A stretch of 64,000 nt of DNA from JALQUL01 sp964556425. Lineage in GTDB: Bacteria > Pseudomonadota > Gammaproteobacteria > Burkholderiales > Burkholderiaceae_C. The DNA lies in the NCBI GenBank assembly GCA_964556425.1, contig CAZKWC010000005.1:1-64000 (forward strand). Reading direction: 5' to 3'. A program made the position numbers and the translations under genes. The first letter of the stretch is position 1, and each line of letters begins with the position of its first letter. The notes beneath the pieces are model-generated. The model saw nothing but the letters and a program-made list of their open reading frames with translations. It ran no database searches and had not been told where the DNA came from. Positions 35,195-45,007 of the stretch are shown here, piece after piece.

Positions 35195-36106
35195 ATGCAG
35201 ACCTCTAACCCACATATTTCGGTCATGTTAAGTGAAGCGGTGAATGCCTTAATTGGCCCCGCTAATGGTACTTATGTTGATGCCACATTTGGTCGTGGTG
35301 GACATAGTCGTGCTATTTTAGAAAAACTCACATCCAATGCCAGTTTAATTGTTTTTGACAAAGATCCAGAAGCGATTGTGGTTGCGAAACAAATCAATGA
35401 CTCGCGCATTCGTATTTTTCATGAAGGCTTTAAAGACCTAAGCTTATTAGCCAATCAAAGTGCCGATGGAATATTAATGGATTTGGGCATTAGTTCCCCA
35501 CAAATTGATACCCCAGAACGAGGCTTTAGTTTTAGGTTCAACGGCCCACTTGATATGCGAATGGACACCACAAGAGGCATTACAGCAGCCCAATGGTTAG
35601 CTCAAGCTAGTGCAACTGAGATGGCACAAGTCATTCGTGATTATGGTGAAGAACGATTTGCTAATCAAATTGCAAAAGCGATTGTGACTCGGCGTGAAGA
35701 AAAAGGACCTATTCTTACCACACAAGACTTAGTAGAGGTATGCGCTGCCACTGTACGTACTCGTGAAGCAGGGCAAAGTCCCGCTACACGAACATTTCAG
35801 GCTATCCGAATTCATATCAATGGAGAGTTAGAAGAACTCAAACAAGCTTTACATGCTAGCTTGCAAGTTTTAAAACCAGGTGGAAAATTAGTGGTAATTA
35901 GTTTCCATTCTCTTGAAGACCGGATTGTGAAACAGTTCATTGCGCAATATTCTAAAGAGGTATATGACAGACGTATGCCTTTAGCACCTGTGCAAGCTTG
36001 CCTATTAAAAGCTATTAGTCGCACTAAACCCACAGAACAAGAAGTTCAGCTTAACCCCCGTTCTAGGAGTGCTGTTTTACGAGTTGCAGAAAGACTCGCA
36101 TCATGA
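35195..36106 (+). CDS. rsmH: 16S rRNA m4C1402 methyltransferase
   Basis: 303 residues (MraW). It methylates N4 of C1402 in 16S rRNA. The start HISVMLSEAVNAL, the SAM-loop DATFGRGGHS, and the ILMDLGISSPQID and FHSLEDRIVKQF motifs are all present. ATG 35195 has GAGGTGA upstream; the in-frame TTG three bases earlier is not needed. It overlaps ftsL by 4 bases. Confidence 0.97.
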   Translation: MQTSNPHISVMLSEAVNALIGPANGTYVDATFGRGGHSRAILEKLTSNASLIVFDKDPEAIVVAKQINDSRIRIFHEGFKDLSLLANQSADGILMDLGISSPQIDTPERGFSFRFNGPLDMRMDTTRGITAAQWLAQASATEMAQVIRDYGEERFANQIAKAIVTRREEKGPILTTQDLVEVCAATVRTREAGQSPATRTFQAIRIHINGELEELKQALHASLQVLKPGGKLVVISFHSLEDRIVKQFIAQYSKEVYDRRMPLAPVQACLLKAISRTKPTEQEVQLNPRSRSAVLRVAERLAS

Positions 36107-36396
36107 GAATCACTACTTTTATACTTTATTGTGTAGTAATGGCTTCTGGTTTTTGGACAATACAAACTCAATACAATAGCAGAAAGTTATTTATTGAGAT
36201 TGAAAAAAAGAGAACTCATTTAGAGCAAATTCAGCAAGACAATGCCAATTTAGAAGTTGAAAAACTTACTAAAGCGACTCCATTTCGAACTGAATTGATT
36301 GCAAAAGAAACGCTTAAAATGAGTACCGCTACGCCTTCGATCACACAATATGTACCCCACCCCTCTAAAACAAGCTCTTCAGGAGCGAGTAAATGA
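36103..36396 (+). CDS. ftsL: cell division protein FtsL
   Basis: A 97-residue bitopic membrane protein. The N-terminal transmembrane helix spans about 4-18 and is followed by a periplasmic coiled coil (about 28-60). It forms the FtsQLB complex that activates septal peptidoglycan synthesis. Sequence conservation is low in this family; size, topology and position between rsmH and ftsI (4-base overlaps on both sides) carry the call. Confidence 0.92.
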   Translation: MRITTFILYCVVMASGFWTIQTQYNSRKLFIEIEKKRTHLEQIQQDNANLEVEKLTKATPFRTELIAKETLKMSTATPSITQYVPHPSKTSSSGASK

Positions 36397-38126
36397 GGCG
36401 ATCAATTCACCATGGAAAAAGCCCTTTGTTAGCGAGTAAAACGCCTGCATGGAGGAGTCGTTTTATTATTGCTGTTATAGCTTTGGCTTTTATCGGTATG
36501 ATTGGCATGGCTATTTATATCCAAATTTTTGAAAGTGCTTTTTATCAAAAACAAGGCGATATCCGTTATGCCCGCTCATTTGATTTGCCAGCTAGTCGAG
36601 GTAGAATTCTTGATAGAAATGGGCAAATTTTAGCCTCCAGTGTAATGGCACCTAGCGTTTGGGCAGTTCCAAAAGAAATTGATGCCTCGCCCAATCAACT
36701 CAAACAGCTTGGCACGTTACTGAATATGCCGGTTAACGACATACAAAAGAAACTATCCTCAGAAAAACTTGAGTTTGTTTGGTTAAAACGTCAAATCGAT
36801 ACTGAAATTGGTGAAAAAATCACTGATTTAAAAATTAAGGGAGTTTATTTACGCAAGGAATACAAACGTAAATATCCCGAAGGCGACTCCACAGTCACCA
36901 TAGTAGGAAGCACTTCACCTGATGGCGTAGGTACACAGGGTATTGAAGCCGCCTTTGAATCTGAGCTAAAGGGTAAAGCAGGTTTTCGTAAGGTAATTAA
37001 AGACAGACTTGGCCAAAAGGTTGAAAATGTTGGTAAGACAATTGAACCTAGTTCAGGTAAAGATATACAACTGAGTATTGACAGCAAAATTCAATTTTTT
37101 GCCTATCAAAAAATTAGAGATGCGGTAATTGAACATAAAGCAGTGTCTGGCAGCGTGGTAGTACTTGATGCACAAACTGGAGAAATTTTAGCATCCGTCA
37201 GTTATCCAAGTTCCCAAGCCGAAAACTCTTACGAATCAAAAGGAGCCAAACGTAATATTGCTTTTAGTGATATGTTTGAGCCCGGTTCGGCCATTAAACC
37301 ATTTACGATTGCTTTAGCACTTGAGAAGGCTTTAGTACAACCCAATACTATTATCCCAACTGAAGCGGGTTCTGTAGTGATTGGTGGAAAAGTTATTAAA
37401 GATACCCACTCCTATAAATCGTTGACAGTTGAACAGGTCATTCAAAAGTCAAGCAATATTGGAACCGTTAAAATTTCTCAAGATTTAGATGCTAAATCCA
37501 TGTGGGAAATGTTTAATCATGCTGGTTTTGGACAGCGCCCAGACATTCGATTTGGCGGAGTTACTTCTGGACGTTTAAGGCCTTATAAAACATGGCGACC
37601 CATTGAAAAAGCAACCATGTCTTATGGTTATGGCTTGTCTGCCTCACTTTTTCAAATCACCAAGGCTTATAGTATTTTTGCAACTGATGGCCTCCTTGTA
37701 CAACCAACTTTAATTAAACGTACTGGCCCTGTACCCTCCATTGAAGTAATTAGCCCCACTACTGCTAAACAAATCAGAAAAATGTTGCAGATGGCAGCTT
37801 CTAAAGATGGAACTGGACAGTTTGCACAAACCTCTGGTTTTTCTGTAGGTGGTAAATCAGGCACTGCACACAAGCAAGTTGGCAACAGTTATGCAGTCGA
37901 TAAATACCGTTCTTGGTTTGTGGGTATGGCACCTATTGAAAACCCAAGAATTATTGTGGGCGTCATGTTAGATGAGCCCAGTGCTGGCAAATATTTTGGC
38001 GGCATTGTTGCTGCTCCTGTGTTCAGTGTAACAGTTGCACAAGCACTAAGAACCATGGGCGTGAAACCCGATTTATCAGTGGTTCCCAACATCTCAAGCA
38101 CACCTGAACCGGAGAGTTTAGAATGA
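36393..38126 (+). CDS. ftsI: septal transpeptidase FtsI (PBP3)
   Basis: A 577-residue class B penicillin-binding protein that cross-links septal peptidoglycan with FtsW. One membrane helix lies at about 24-45. A pedestal domain with SRGRILDRNG follows. The transpeptidase active site is SAIK in EPGSAIKPF, then SSN in QKSSNIGTVK, then KSGT in GGKSGTAHK. It overlaps ftsL and murE by 4 bases each. Confidence 0.97.
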   Translation: MRRSIHHGKSPLLASKTPAWRSRFIIAVIALAFIGMIGMAIYIQIFESAFYQKQGDIRYARSFDLPASRGRILDRNGQILASSVMAPSVWAVPKEIDASPNQLKQLGTLLNMPVNDIQKKLSSEKLEFVWLKRQIDTEIGEKITDLKIKGVYLRKEYKRKYPEGDSTVTIVGSTSPDGVGTQGIEAAFESELKGKAGFRKVIKDRLGQKVENVGKTIEPSSGKDIQLSIDSKIQFFAYQKIRDAVIEHKAVSGSVVVLDAQTGEILASVSYPSSQAENSYESKGAKRNIAFSDMFEPGSAIKPFTIALALEKALVQPNTIIPTEAGSVVIGGKVIKDTHSYKSLTVEQVIQKSSNIGTVKISQDLDAKSMWEMFNHAGFGQRPDIRFGGVTSGRLRPYKTWRPIEKATMSYGYGLSASLFQITKAYSIFATDGLLVQPTLIKRTGPVPSIEVISPTTAKQIRKMLQMAASKDGTGQFAQTSGFSVGGKSGTAHKQVGNSYAVDKYRSWFVGMAPIENPRIIVGVMLDEPSAGKYFGGIVAAPVFSVTVAQALRTMGVKPDLSVVPNISSTPEPESLE

Positions 38127-39661
38127 TAATATTTGACCAATTAGATGCATTAGTCAGTCATTTAAAACAAACCACACAAGGCCATTTAAATACTGATAGC
38201 CGTCAAATTTTATCTGCTGATGTTTTTATTGCATGGCCAGGAGCTGCAGTAGATGGCAGACAATTTGTTGATCAAGCACTGGCCAAAGGGGCTAGTTGGT
38301 GCATTGTTGAAACCAATCAAATTGAGAAATTTGAAAAAGCTCTTTGGTTTAACAATGATCGCATCATAGGAGTTGACAATCTAAAAGCCCATACGGGCGT
38401 TATTGCATCTGCCTATTACAGTCACCCTACTCAAAAAATGCAATTGATTGCAGTAACGGGTACTAATGGCAAAACATCAAGTGCATGGTGGATAGCAAGT
38501 TGTTTGCAACAACTTCAACTTAATACCACGCAAAAAGTAAGATGCGCCGTCGTTGGAACCTTAGGTATTGGTGAACCTGGCCATATAGTCGCCAATGGCT
38601 TAACCACCCCTGACCCTGTTTTACTACAAAAATCTTTGGCAGCTTTGCATCTTGATGGTGTCACACACTGCGCTATAGAAGCATCGTCAATTGGCTTGGT
38701 TGAAAACCGCTTAGCTGGCTGCGATATTGCAGTAGCTATGTTTACCAATTTAACGCAAGATCATCTTGACTATCACGGCAACCTAGAAAACTACTGGCAG
38801 GCAAAAAAATCTTTATTTGCTTGGCCTAATTTACAAAATGCCATTATTAATTTAGATGATACTTATGGCTATGCCTTGGCCAATGAGCTTCAAACAAAAC
38901 ACAGTCCTGAACTCTGGACTATTGCCTGCAATCAAATAGCACGTATTCAAGCACAAAATATTGTATTTTATGCTGACTCAGTCTCATTTGAAGTAATAGA
39001 GCGCGATCCCCATCACCCCGAAACTGTTATCAACCAAGCCTCACTTCATTGCAATATTATTGGTAACTACAACGTTAGTAATTTATTGGGTGTGATCGCT
39101 GCAATCAGAAGTCTTGGTTGGCCTCTAGCTGACATTATCAAGGCCTGCGAAAATATTAGTCCTGTTCCAGGTCGTATGGAAGTCATTACTCAAGCAAACT
39201 GCCCCACTGTTGCAATTGACTATGCACATACTCCTGATGCACTTGAGAAAGCATTGTTAGCACTCAGGCCTAGTGTGCAAAATAATAATGGTAAGTTGTG
39301 GTGTGTCTTTGGATGTGGGGGCAATCGCGACTCTAGCAAAAGACCCCTGATGGCAAAAATAGCAGAACAATGGGCCGACACAGTGGTATTAACCAGCGAC
39401 AACCCACGCTTTGAAGATCCTAATCAAATTATTGCTGATGCCCAAGCCGGTTTTGTTGGCAAAGACTCTAGCATGATTTCCACTATTGTGAATCGTACCA
39501 ATGCCATTGATTGGGCTATTGAAAATGCAAAAGCCAATGATGTCATCTTGATTGCAGGTAAAGGACATGAGACCTATCAAGAAATTGCAGGAGTTAAGCA
39601 CGATTACTCAGATCATTTAGTGGCACAAGCGGCCCTTCAAAAAAGGAATTCTCTATGTTAA
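38123..39661 (+). CDS. murE: UDP-MurNAc-tripeptide synthetase, meso-DAP type
   Basis: A 512-residue Mur ligase adding the third residue of the stem peptide. ATP loop TGTNGKTSSAW is near 113-123. The DNPR motif in TSDNPRFEDP marks specificity for meso-diaminopimelate rather than lysine, consistent with dapF in the window. It overlaps ftsI by 4 and murF by 7 bases. Confidence 0.97.
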   Translation: MIIFDQLDALVSHLKQTTQGHLNTDSRQILSADVFIAWPGAAVDGRQFVDQALAKGASWCIVETNQIEKFEKALWFNNDRIIGVDNLKAHTGVIASAYYSHPTQKMQLIAVTGTNGKTSSAWWIASCLQQLQLNTTQKVRCAVVGTLGIGEPGHIVANGLTTPDPVLLQKSLAALHLDGVTHCAIEASSIGLVENRLAGCDIAVAMFTNLTQDHLDYHGNLENYWQAKKSLFAWPNLQNAIINLDDTYGYALANELQTKHSPELWTIACNQIARIQAQNIVFYADSVSFEVIERDPHHPETVINQASLHCNIIGNYNVSNLLGVIAAIRSLGWPLADIIKACENISPVPGRMEVITQANCPTVAIDYAHTPDALEKALLALRPSVQNNNGKLWCVFGCGGNRDSSKRPLMAKIAEQWADTVVLTSDNPRFEDPNQIIADAQAGFVGKDSSMISTIVNRTNAIDWAIENAKANDVILIAGKGHETYQEIAGVKHDYSDHLVAQAALQKRNSLC

Positions 39662-41055
39662 ACCTTGCACAACTAGCCCAGTGGGTTGAACATTTAGAAT
39701 GCCAAGGAGCGTCCACCACTGTAATAAGCGGTGTCAGTACTGACTCTAGACAAATCGAAGCCGGCCAACTTTTTATTGCCTTAGTGGGCGATCAGTTTGA
39801 CGGGCATGATTACGCACTCCAAGTGGCAAGAAAAGGTGCAGCAGTTCTTCTGCTTAGTCAAAAAATTGATGGACTTAACACACCTTATCTTTTGGTAAAA
39901 GACACCAAAATTGCTTTAGGCCAACTAGCAAAAGCTTGGCGAAATCAATTTAATATTCCATTAATTGGAATTACCGGTAGCAATGGTAAAACTACTGTAA
40001 CCCAAATGGTGGCAAGTATTCTAAAAACTTATGCTACCGGTGCCTCATGGTCCACCAAAGGAAATCTTAATAATGATATTGGTGTTCCACTTACCTTACT
40101 AGGGTTAACAGCGGCACATGAATGTGCAGTAGTTGAAATGGGTATGAACCACCCCGGAGAAATTGCCTACTTAGCCAACATCACTCACGCTAGTGTGGCT
40201 CTTGTAAATAATGCTCAGCGTGAACATTTAGAATTTATGCACACTGTTGAAAATGTGGCTATTGAAAACGGAAGTTGTATTTCTTTTTTAGATAGCAACG
40301 GCATTGCTGTATTTCCTGCCGATGATAAATTTACTACGCTTTGGAGAGATTTAGCTAATCATTGTCAAGTCATTACTTTTGCAATCAATGCTCCTGCTGA
40401 TGTTTACGCCCTTGAACATATTTGGCAAGGTCAGCATTGGGAGGTTAAAGCTCAAACACCACATGGCTTCTGCAATTTTGAACTTCAACTCGCTGGCGTA
40501 CATAATGTCAAGAATGCATTAGCTGCTTTAAGTTGTTCGATAGCAGCGGGTATATCTCCTGAAGTGGCCGCTATTGGACTTAGTGCTTTTGCACCAGTCA
40601 AAGGACGTTCTAGGGCATTTGAAATTAATTTTGCAAATAAAAAGATCACCATCGTGGATGATAGTTACAATGCCAACCCCGACTCAATGAAGGCGGCCGT
40701 CGATGTACTCAGCACCTTACCAAAACCTTGCCTGTTAGTGGTTGGAGATATGGGCGAAGTAGGTAACCAAGGTCCTTTGTTTCACGAAGAATTAGGACAA
40801 TATGCTCGTTTCAAACAAATTAATCAACTTTTTTGCACTGGACAAGCTAGTTTAGCCACTGCCAATGCTTTTGACGAGCATTCTATTCAAGGAAAACATT
40901 TTGAAGACAGGGCACAACTTCATGAAGCGGTAACGGCTGCATTAACTGAGGTTAACAGCATTTTAATTAAGGGATCACGCTTCATGAAAATGGAATCAGT
41001 GATAGAGGCAATTCATCAACATATATCTAAAGAGGACAGTCACCATGCTGTTTAG
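39655..41055 (+). CDS. murF: UDP-MurNAc-tripeptide:D-Ala-D-Ala ligase
   Basis: A 466-residue Mur ligase attaching D-Ala-D-Ala, the last cytoplasmic peptide step. The ATP loop is GSNGKTTVTQM near 108-118. EMGMNHPGEIAYL and DDSYNANPDSM are MurF signatures. It uses the dipeptide made by DdlB, encoded in the same cluster. It overlaps murE by 7 bases and mraY by 11 bases. Confidence 0.97.
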   Translation: MLNLAQLAQWVEHLECQGASTTVISGVSTDSRQIEAGQLFIALVGDQFDGHDYALQVARKGAAVLLLSQKIDGLNTPYLLVKDTKIALGQLAKAWRNQFNIPLIGITGSNGKTTVTQMVASILKTYATGASWSTKGNLNNDIGVPLTLLGLTAAHECAVVEMGMNHPGEIAYLANITHASVALVNNAQREHLEFMHTVENVAIENGSCISFLDSNGIAVFPADDKFTTLWRDLANHCQVITFAINAPADVYALEHIWQGQHWEVKAQTPHGFCNFELQLAGVHNVKNALAALSCSIAAGISPEVAAIGLSAFAPVKGRSRAFEINFANKKITIVDDSYNANPDSMKAAVDVLSTLPKPCLLVVGDMGEVGNQGPLFHEELGQYARFKQINQLFCTGQASLATANAFDEHSIQGKHFEDRAQLHEAVTAALTEVNSILIKGSRFMKMESVIEAIHQHISKEDSHHAV

Positions 41056-42223
41056 TTTGACTCAGTGGCTCCATCAAAATTGGGCTGAATTTGGTTTTTT
41101 AAGGGTGTTTCAATACATATCTTTAAGAGCGGTATTGGCTACTCTTACGGCACTTATTTTAGGTTTAGCGGCTGGCCCTGCCGTCATTCGTATTCTTAGT
41201 GCCCTCAAAATTGGTCAGCCCATTCGTGGGTATGCAATGGAAACCCACTTAGTTAAAAGTGGTACACCCACAATGGGTGGAGTACTTATTTTAGGCTGCT
41301 TATCTATTTCTACTTTGTTATGGGCCGATTTAAGTAATCGGTTTATATGGATTGTATTAATTGTTACCCTAGGTTTTGGTGCGATTGGTTGGGCTGATGA
41401 TTGGCGTAAAGTAGTTAAAAAAGATCCTGAAGGTATGCCTTCCGGTGAAAAATACATGTGGCAATCTATTATTGGATTGATCGCGGCCTTGTATTTAGTA
41501 TTTAGTATTTCAGAGAGCTCGAACATGCGAGTCTTGGAGTTATTTTTTAATTGGGTGAAATCAGGTTTCGACATTAATTTACCACCAAAAGCTGGTTTGC
41601 AACTACCCTTTTTGAAAGAAGTCAGTTACCCATTAGGTGTATTTGGATTTGTAATTATGAGCTACCTAGTTATTGTAGGTTCAAGTAATGCAGTCAATTT
41701 AACCGATGGCCTTGACGGCCTAGCCATTATGCCTGTAGTAATGGTAGGTTCCTCGCTTGGCATTTTTGCCTATATTACAGGTAACTCTACCTTTGCTAAA
41801 TACCTTATCTTTCCTTTTATTCCTGGCTCCGGAGAGTTACTCATTTTCTGTGGTGCACTTGCAGGAGCGGGCTTGGCATTTTTGTGGTTTAACGCCCATC
41901 CTGCTGATTTTTTTATGGGTGATGTAGGTGCATTGGCTTTAGGTGCTGCACTTGGCACTATTGCAATTATCGTCAGACAAGAAATTGTGCTGTTTATTAT
42001 GGGAGGTATATTTGTGGCCGAAGCACTTTCTGTCATGCTACAAGTAAGTTACTTCAAATACACTAAGAAACGATTTGGACAAGGTAAACGTCTTTTAAAA
42101 ATGGCCCCTCTGCACCATCATTTTGAAAAAAGTGGTTGGAAAGAAACCAAAGTGGTGGTGCGTTTTTGGATTATTACTATGTTCCTTTGTTTAATAGGCT
42201 TGTCTACTCTTAAATTGCGATAA
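41045..42223 (+). CDS. mraY: phospho-MurNAc-pentapeptide translocase
   Basis: A 392-residue polytopic inner-membrane enzyme with about ten helices. It transfers phospho-MurNAc-pentapeptide to undecaprenyl phosphate, giving lipid I. Conserved features are GTPTMGG near 77-83, the aspartate-rich NLTDGLDGLA loop, and the HHHFEKSGWKE loop near the C-terminus. Normal length is about 360; the extra residues are at the N-terminus (about 1-15). murD starts 5 bases later. Confidence 0.97.
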   Translation: MLFSLTQWLHQNWAEFGFLRVFQYISLRAVLATLTALILGLAAGPAVIRILSALKIGQPIRGYAMETHLVKSGTPTMGGVLILGCLSISTLLWADLSNRFIWIVLIVTLGFGAIGWADDWRKVVKKDPEGMPSGEKYMWQSIIGLIAALYLVFSISESSNMRVLELFFNWVKSGFDINLPPKAGLQLPFLKEVSYPLGVFGFVIMSYLVIVGSSNAVNLTDGLDGLAIMPVVMVGSSLGIFAYITGNSTFAKYLIFPFIPGSGELLIFCGALAGAGLAFLWFNAHPADFFMGDVGALALGAALGTIAIIVRQEIVLFIMGGIFVAEALSVMLQVSYFKYTKKRFGQGKRLLKMAPLHHHFEKSGWKETKVVVRFWIITMFLCLIGLSTLKLR

Positions 42224-42228
42224 AAAAT

Positions 42229-43761
42229 ATGTTGGGTCAAAATGTTTTGGTTTTAGGTTCAGGTATTAGCGGCCATGCAATGGCTCGCTGGTGCCATCAC
42301 ATGGGTGCAAAAGTCACTGTCGTTGATAGTCGTGAAAACCCGCCCAATAAAGAAGCATTGGCGCAACTTGAACCGACTATTCAAATCATTTCTAAAGTAT
42401 TTCATCCCGAATTACTTTTACTGTCTGATTTTCAGTATTTACTTATCAGTCCTGGTTTATCGCCTGAACAAATTGGTGAATTAAAAAAAGCAGCTCAAGA
42501 CAAAGGCATCACTGTTTGGGGTGAACTCAACTTATTTCAGCATGCCCTTTTTCAGTTGCAACAAGAACAAGCCTACTCACCCAAAATTTTAGCTATTACA
42601 GGTACTAATGGTAAAACGACTGTTACTTCATTAACTGGTTTATTAGTAGCTCGTGCAGGGCAGACAGTGTGTGTGGCAGGCAATATTGGCCCTAGTATGC
42701 TAGATTGTTTATTAGATCATTTACAAGCCAACACACTGCCTCAAATATGGGTACTCGAATTAAGCAGCTTTCAACTAGAAACCGCACCTGAGTTCTCACC
42801 CACTTGCGCTACCGTGCTTAATATAAGTCAAGACCATCTTGATTGGCATGGCAGTATGCAGGCTTATCAAGATGCAAAAGGGCATATCTTTGGCCCTCAT
42901 ACTACTAAAATTCTCAATCGCGATGACCCACTGGTAATGGCTTATTTGCAAAGTTCATTTGCTTTATCTAGCAATAAAAAAAATCAAAGTAAAGAAGCTA
43001 GTCCGCCAAACTACATCAGTTTTGGTAGTGACAGCCCCGCTAGAATTGGTGATTTTGGCGTTGAGACAGTGAATGGTATGAGTTGGCTGGTACAAGCCCA
43101 AAGCACCGAATTAGCACCTCAATACAAAAGAGGCAAAGAAGTGGTGGAAACTGAGTTTGTATTGCAAAAATTAATGCCCACTGAAGCACTGCGAATTCGT
43201 GGTCGTCACAATGTACTTAATGCCTTAGCAGCATTGTGCTTAATGCAATCTGTCACACATTCAATGGCGCCGATTTTGTACGGCCTACGCGAATACAAAG
43301 GTGAACCTCATAGAGTAGAACCCATTACTATTATTCGAGAGGTCGAATATTTTGATGATAGCAAAGGTACAAATGTAGGTGCTACTGTTGCAGCCATTCA
43401 AGGCTTGGGACCAGACCGAAAACTAGTCGTCATTTTAGGTGGCGATGGTAAGGGACAAGATTTTTCACCTCTTATTCAACCTCTTGCAAAGTATGCAAGA
43501 GCTGTTATTTTAATTGGCAAAGATGGCCCTAGCATAGGTCAAATCTTAACCCAAGCCGATTACCCTGTTTTACAAGCCAACAACTTACCTCAGGCAGTCA
43601 ACTTAGCAGCCGAACAGGCTTTTGCTGGAGATGCTGTTTTATTATCACCGGCATGTGCTAGCCTAGATATGTTTAAGAATTATGCTCACCGAGCAGAAGT
43701 TTTTATACAAGCAGTTCAAGATTTAGAACATCAGATTCCAAATGGGAGTGATTATGCTTAA
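42229..43761 (+). CDS. murD: UDP-MurNAc-L-alanine:D-glutamate ligase
   Basis: A 510-residue Mur ligase adding D-Glu. N-terminal VLGSGISGHAMA is the UDP-binding start; the ATP loop is TGTNGKTTVTSL near 125-136; NILNRDDP-type and DDSKGTNVGATVAA motifs follow. It is longer than E. coli MurD (438), mostly through insertions around residues 245-310. It overlaps the ftsW frame. Confidence 0.96.
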   Translation: MLGQNVLVLGSGISGHAMARWCHHMGAKVTVVDSRENPPNKEALAQLEPTIQIISKVFHPELLLLSDFQYLLISPGLSPEQIGELKKAAQDKGITVWGELNLFQHALFQLQQEQAYSPKILAITGTNGKTTVTSLTGLLVARAGQTVCVAGNIGPSMLDCLLDHLQANTLPQIWVLELSSFQLETAPEFSPTCATVLNISQDHLDWHGSMQAYQDAKGHIFGPHTTKILNRDDPLVMAYLQSSFALSSNKKNQSKEASPPNYISFGSDSPARIGDFGVETVNGMSWLVQAQSTELAPQYKRGKEVVETEFVLQKLMPTEALRIRGRHNVLNALAALCLMQSVTHSMAPILYGLREYKGEPHRVEPITIIREVEYFDDSKGTNVGATVAAIQGLGPDRKLVVILGGDGKGQDFSPLIQPLAKYARAVILIGKDGPSIGQILTQADYPVLQANNLPQAVNLAAEQAFAGDAVLLSPACASLDMFKNYAHRAEVFIQAVQDLEHQIPNGSDYA

Positions 43762-45007
43762 TGCGGCTAATATTTGGCTTCAACGAATTACGGGTACCCA
43801 AAAAACTAATCAAGAGTCTAATTTAAAGGCGCAAGATGCAGCGGTAGAGGCTAGCAATAACCCCTCTACTGATCGTTCTTGGCTAGATCAACCTTTTATT
43901 TTTGTAGTGGTTTTATTGTTGTCTTGGGGTCTGTTAATGGTGTACTCAACCACTATTGCTATGCCTGACAACCCAAGGTTTGCTAATTATTCTGTGTACC
44001 ACTATTTAATTCGTCACATTGTGGCCTTAGCGGTAGCAGCTGTAGCATGTGTATTGGTTTCTCAGGTTCCCACTGAAGTTTGGGAAAAAAATGCCCCACT
44101 TTTATTTGCCAGCAGCCTGGTTTTACTCGTCCTCGTACTATTACCTTTTACCGGCAAAGAAATTAATGGCGCCCGCCGTTGGATTGCTTTAGGCCCATTA
44201 AATTTTCAACCCTCAGAGCTCACCAAATTAACGCTTATTGTGTATGCAGCTGGTTTTATGGTGCGCAAACTAGCTAGCCAAGATGGCTTGCTTAAAACAG
44301 TTGGACCAATGGGACTTGCTGTTGCTGTGATGGGTGGTTTGTTATTAACTGAGCCCGATATGGGCGCCTTTATGGTGATCACCGTGATTGCTATGGGTAT
44401 TTTATTTTTGGGCGGTGTTAGCCTGACCATGTTCGGTATTATTTCTGGTTTTTTTATAATTGCTTTTAGTGCTGTTATTTATTTTAGTCCATGGCGCCGT
44501 GACCGAATTTTTGCTTATTTAGATCCATGGGATGTCAATCATGTTTTGGATAAAGGATACCAGCTTTCTCACTCACTGATTGCTTTAGGTAGGGGTGAGT
44601 TTTTTGGTGTTGGGCTAGGCGGTAGTATTGAAAAACTTCACTGGTTACCAGAGCCTCACACTGACTTTATGTTTGCAGTGATTGGTGAGGAGTTCGGTTT
44701 GATTGGCGTTATTATTGTGATCAGTTTATTTTTTTGGCTCACCCGAAGGATCATGAAAATTGGCCGTCAAGCCATTGCACTCGAAAGAATTTTCTCCGGT
44801 TTTGTTGCTCAGGGCATAGCTATCTGGATTGGTTTTCAATCTTTTATCAATATTGGTGTTAATTTGGGTGCTTTGCCAACAAAAGGATTAACTTTACCAC
44901 TCATGAGTTATGGTGGTTCGGCTGTTATTATGAATGTAATTGCCATGACGATTGTGGCCCGCATTGATTACGAGAATCGTTTACTCATGAGAGGGAAAAC
45001 ACCGTGA
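43754..45007 (+). CDS. ftsW: septal peptidoglycan glycosyltransferase FtsW
   Basis: A 417-residue SEDS-family membrane protein with about ten helices that polymerises lipid II at the septum with FtsI. Conserved RRWIALGPLNFQPSELTK, the PEPHTDFMFAVIGEEFG loop and LPLMSYGGSA are present. I prefer ATG 43754, which has GGGAG about 6 bases upstream; an ATG four codons earlier is possible. The long hydrophilic N-terminus (about 1-45) is common in Burkholderiales. The stop overlaps the GTG of murG. Confidence 0.96.
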   Translation: MLNAANIWLQRITGTQKTNQESNLKAQDAAVEASNNPSTDRSWLDQPFIFVVVLLLSWGLLMVYSTTIAMPDNPRFANYSVYHYLIRHIVALAVAAVACVLVSQVPTEVWEKNAPLLFASSLVLLVLVLLPFTGKEINGARRWIALGPLNFQPSELTKLTLIVYAAGFMVRKLASQDGLLKTVGPMGLAVAVMGGLLLTEPDMGAFMVITVIAMGILFLGGVSLTMFGIISGFFIIAFSAVIYFSPWRRDRIFAYLDPWDVNHVLDKGYQLSHSLIALGRGEFFGVGLGGSIEKLHWLPEPHTDFMFAVIGEEFGLIGVIIVISLFFWLTRRIMKIGRQAIALERIFSGFVAQGIAIWIGFQSFINIGVNLGALPTKGLTLPLMSYGGSAVIMNVIAMTIVARIDYENRLLMRGKTP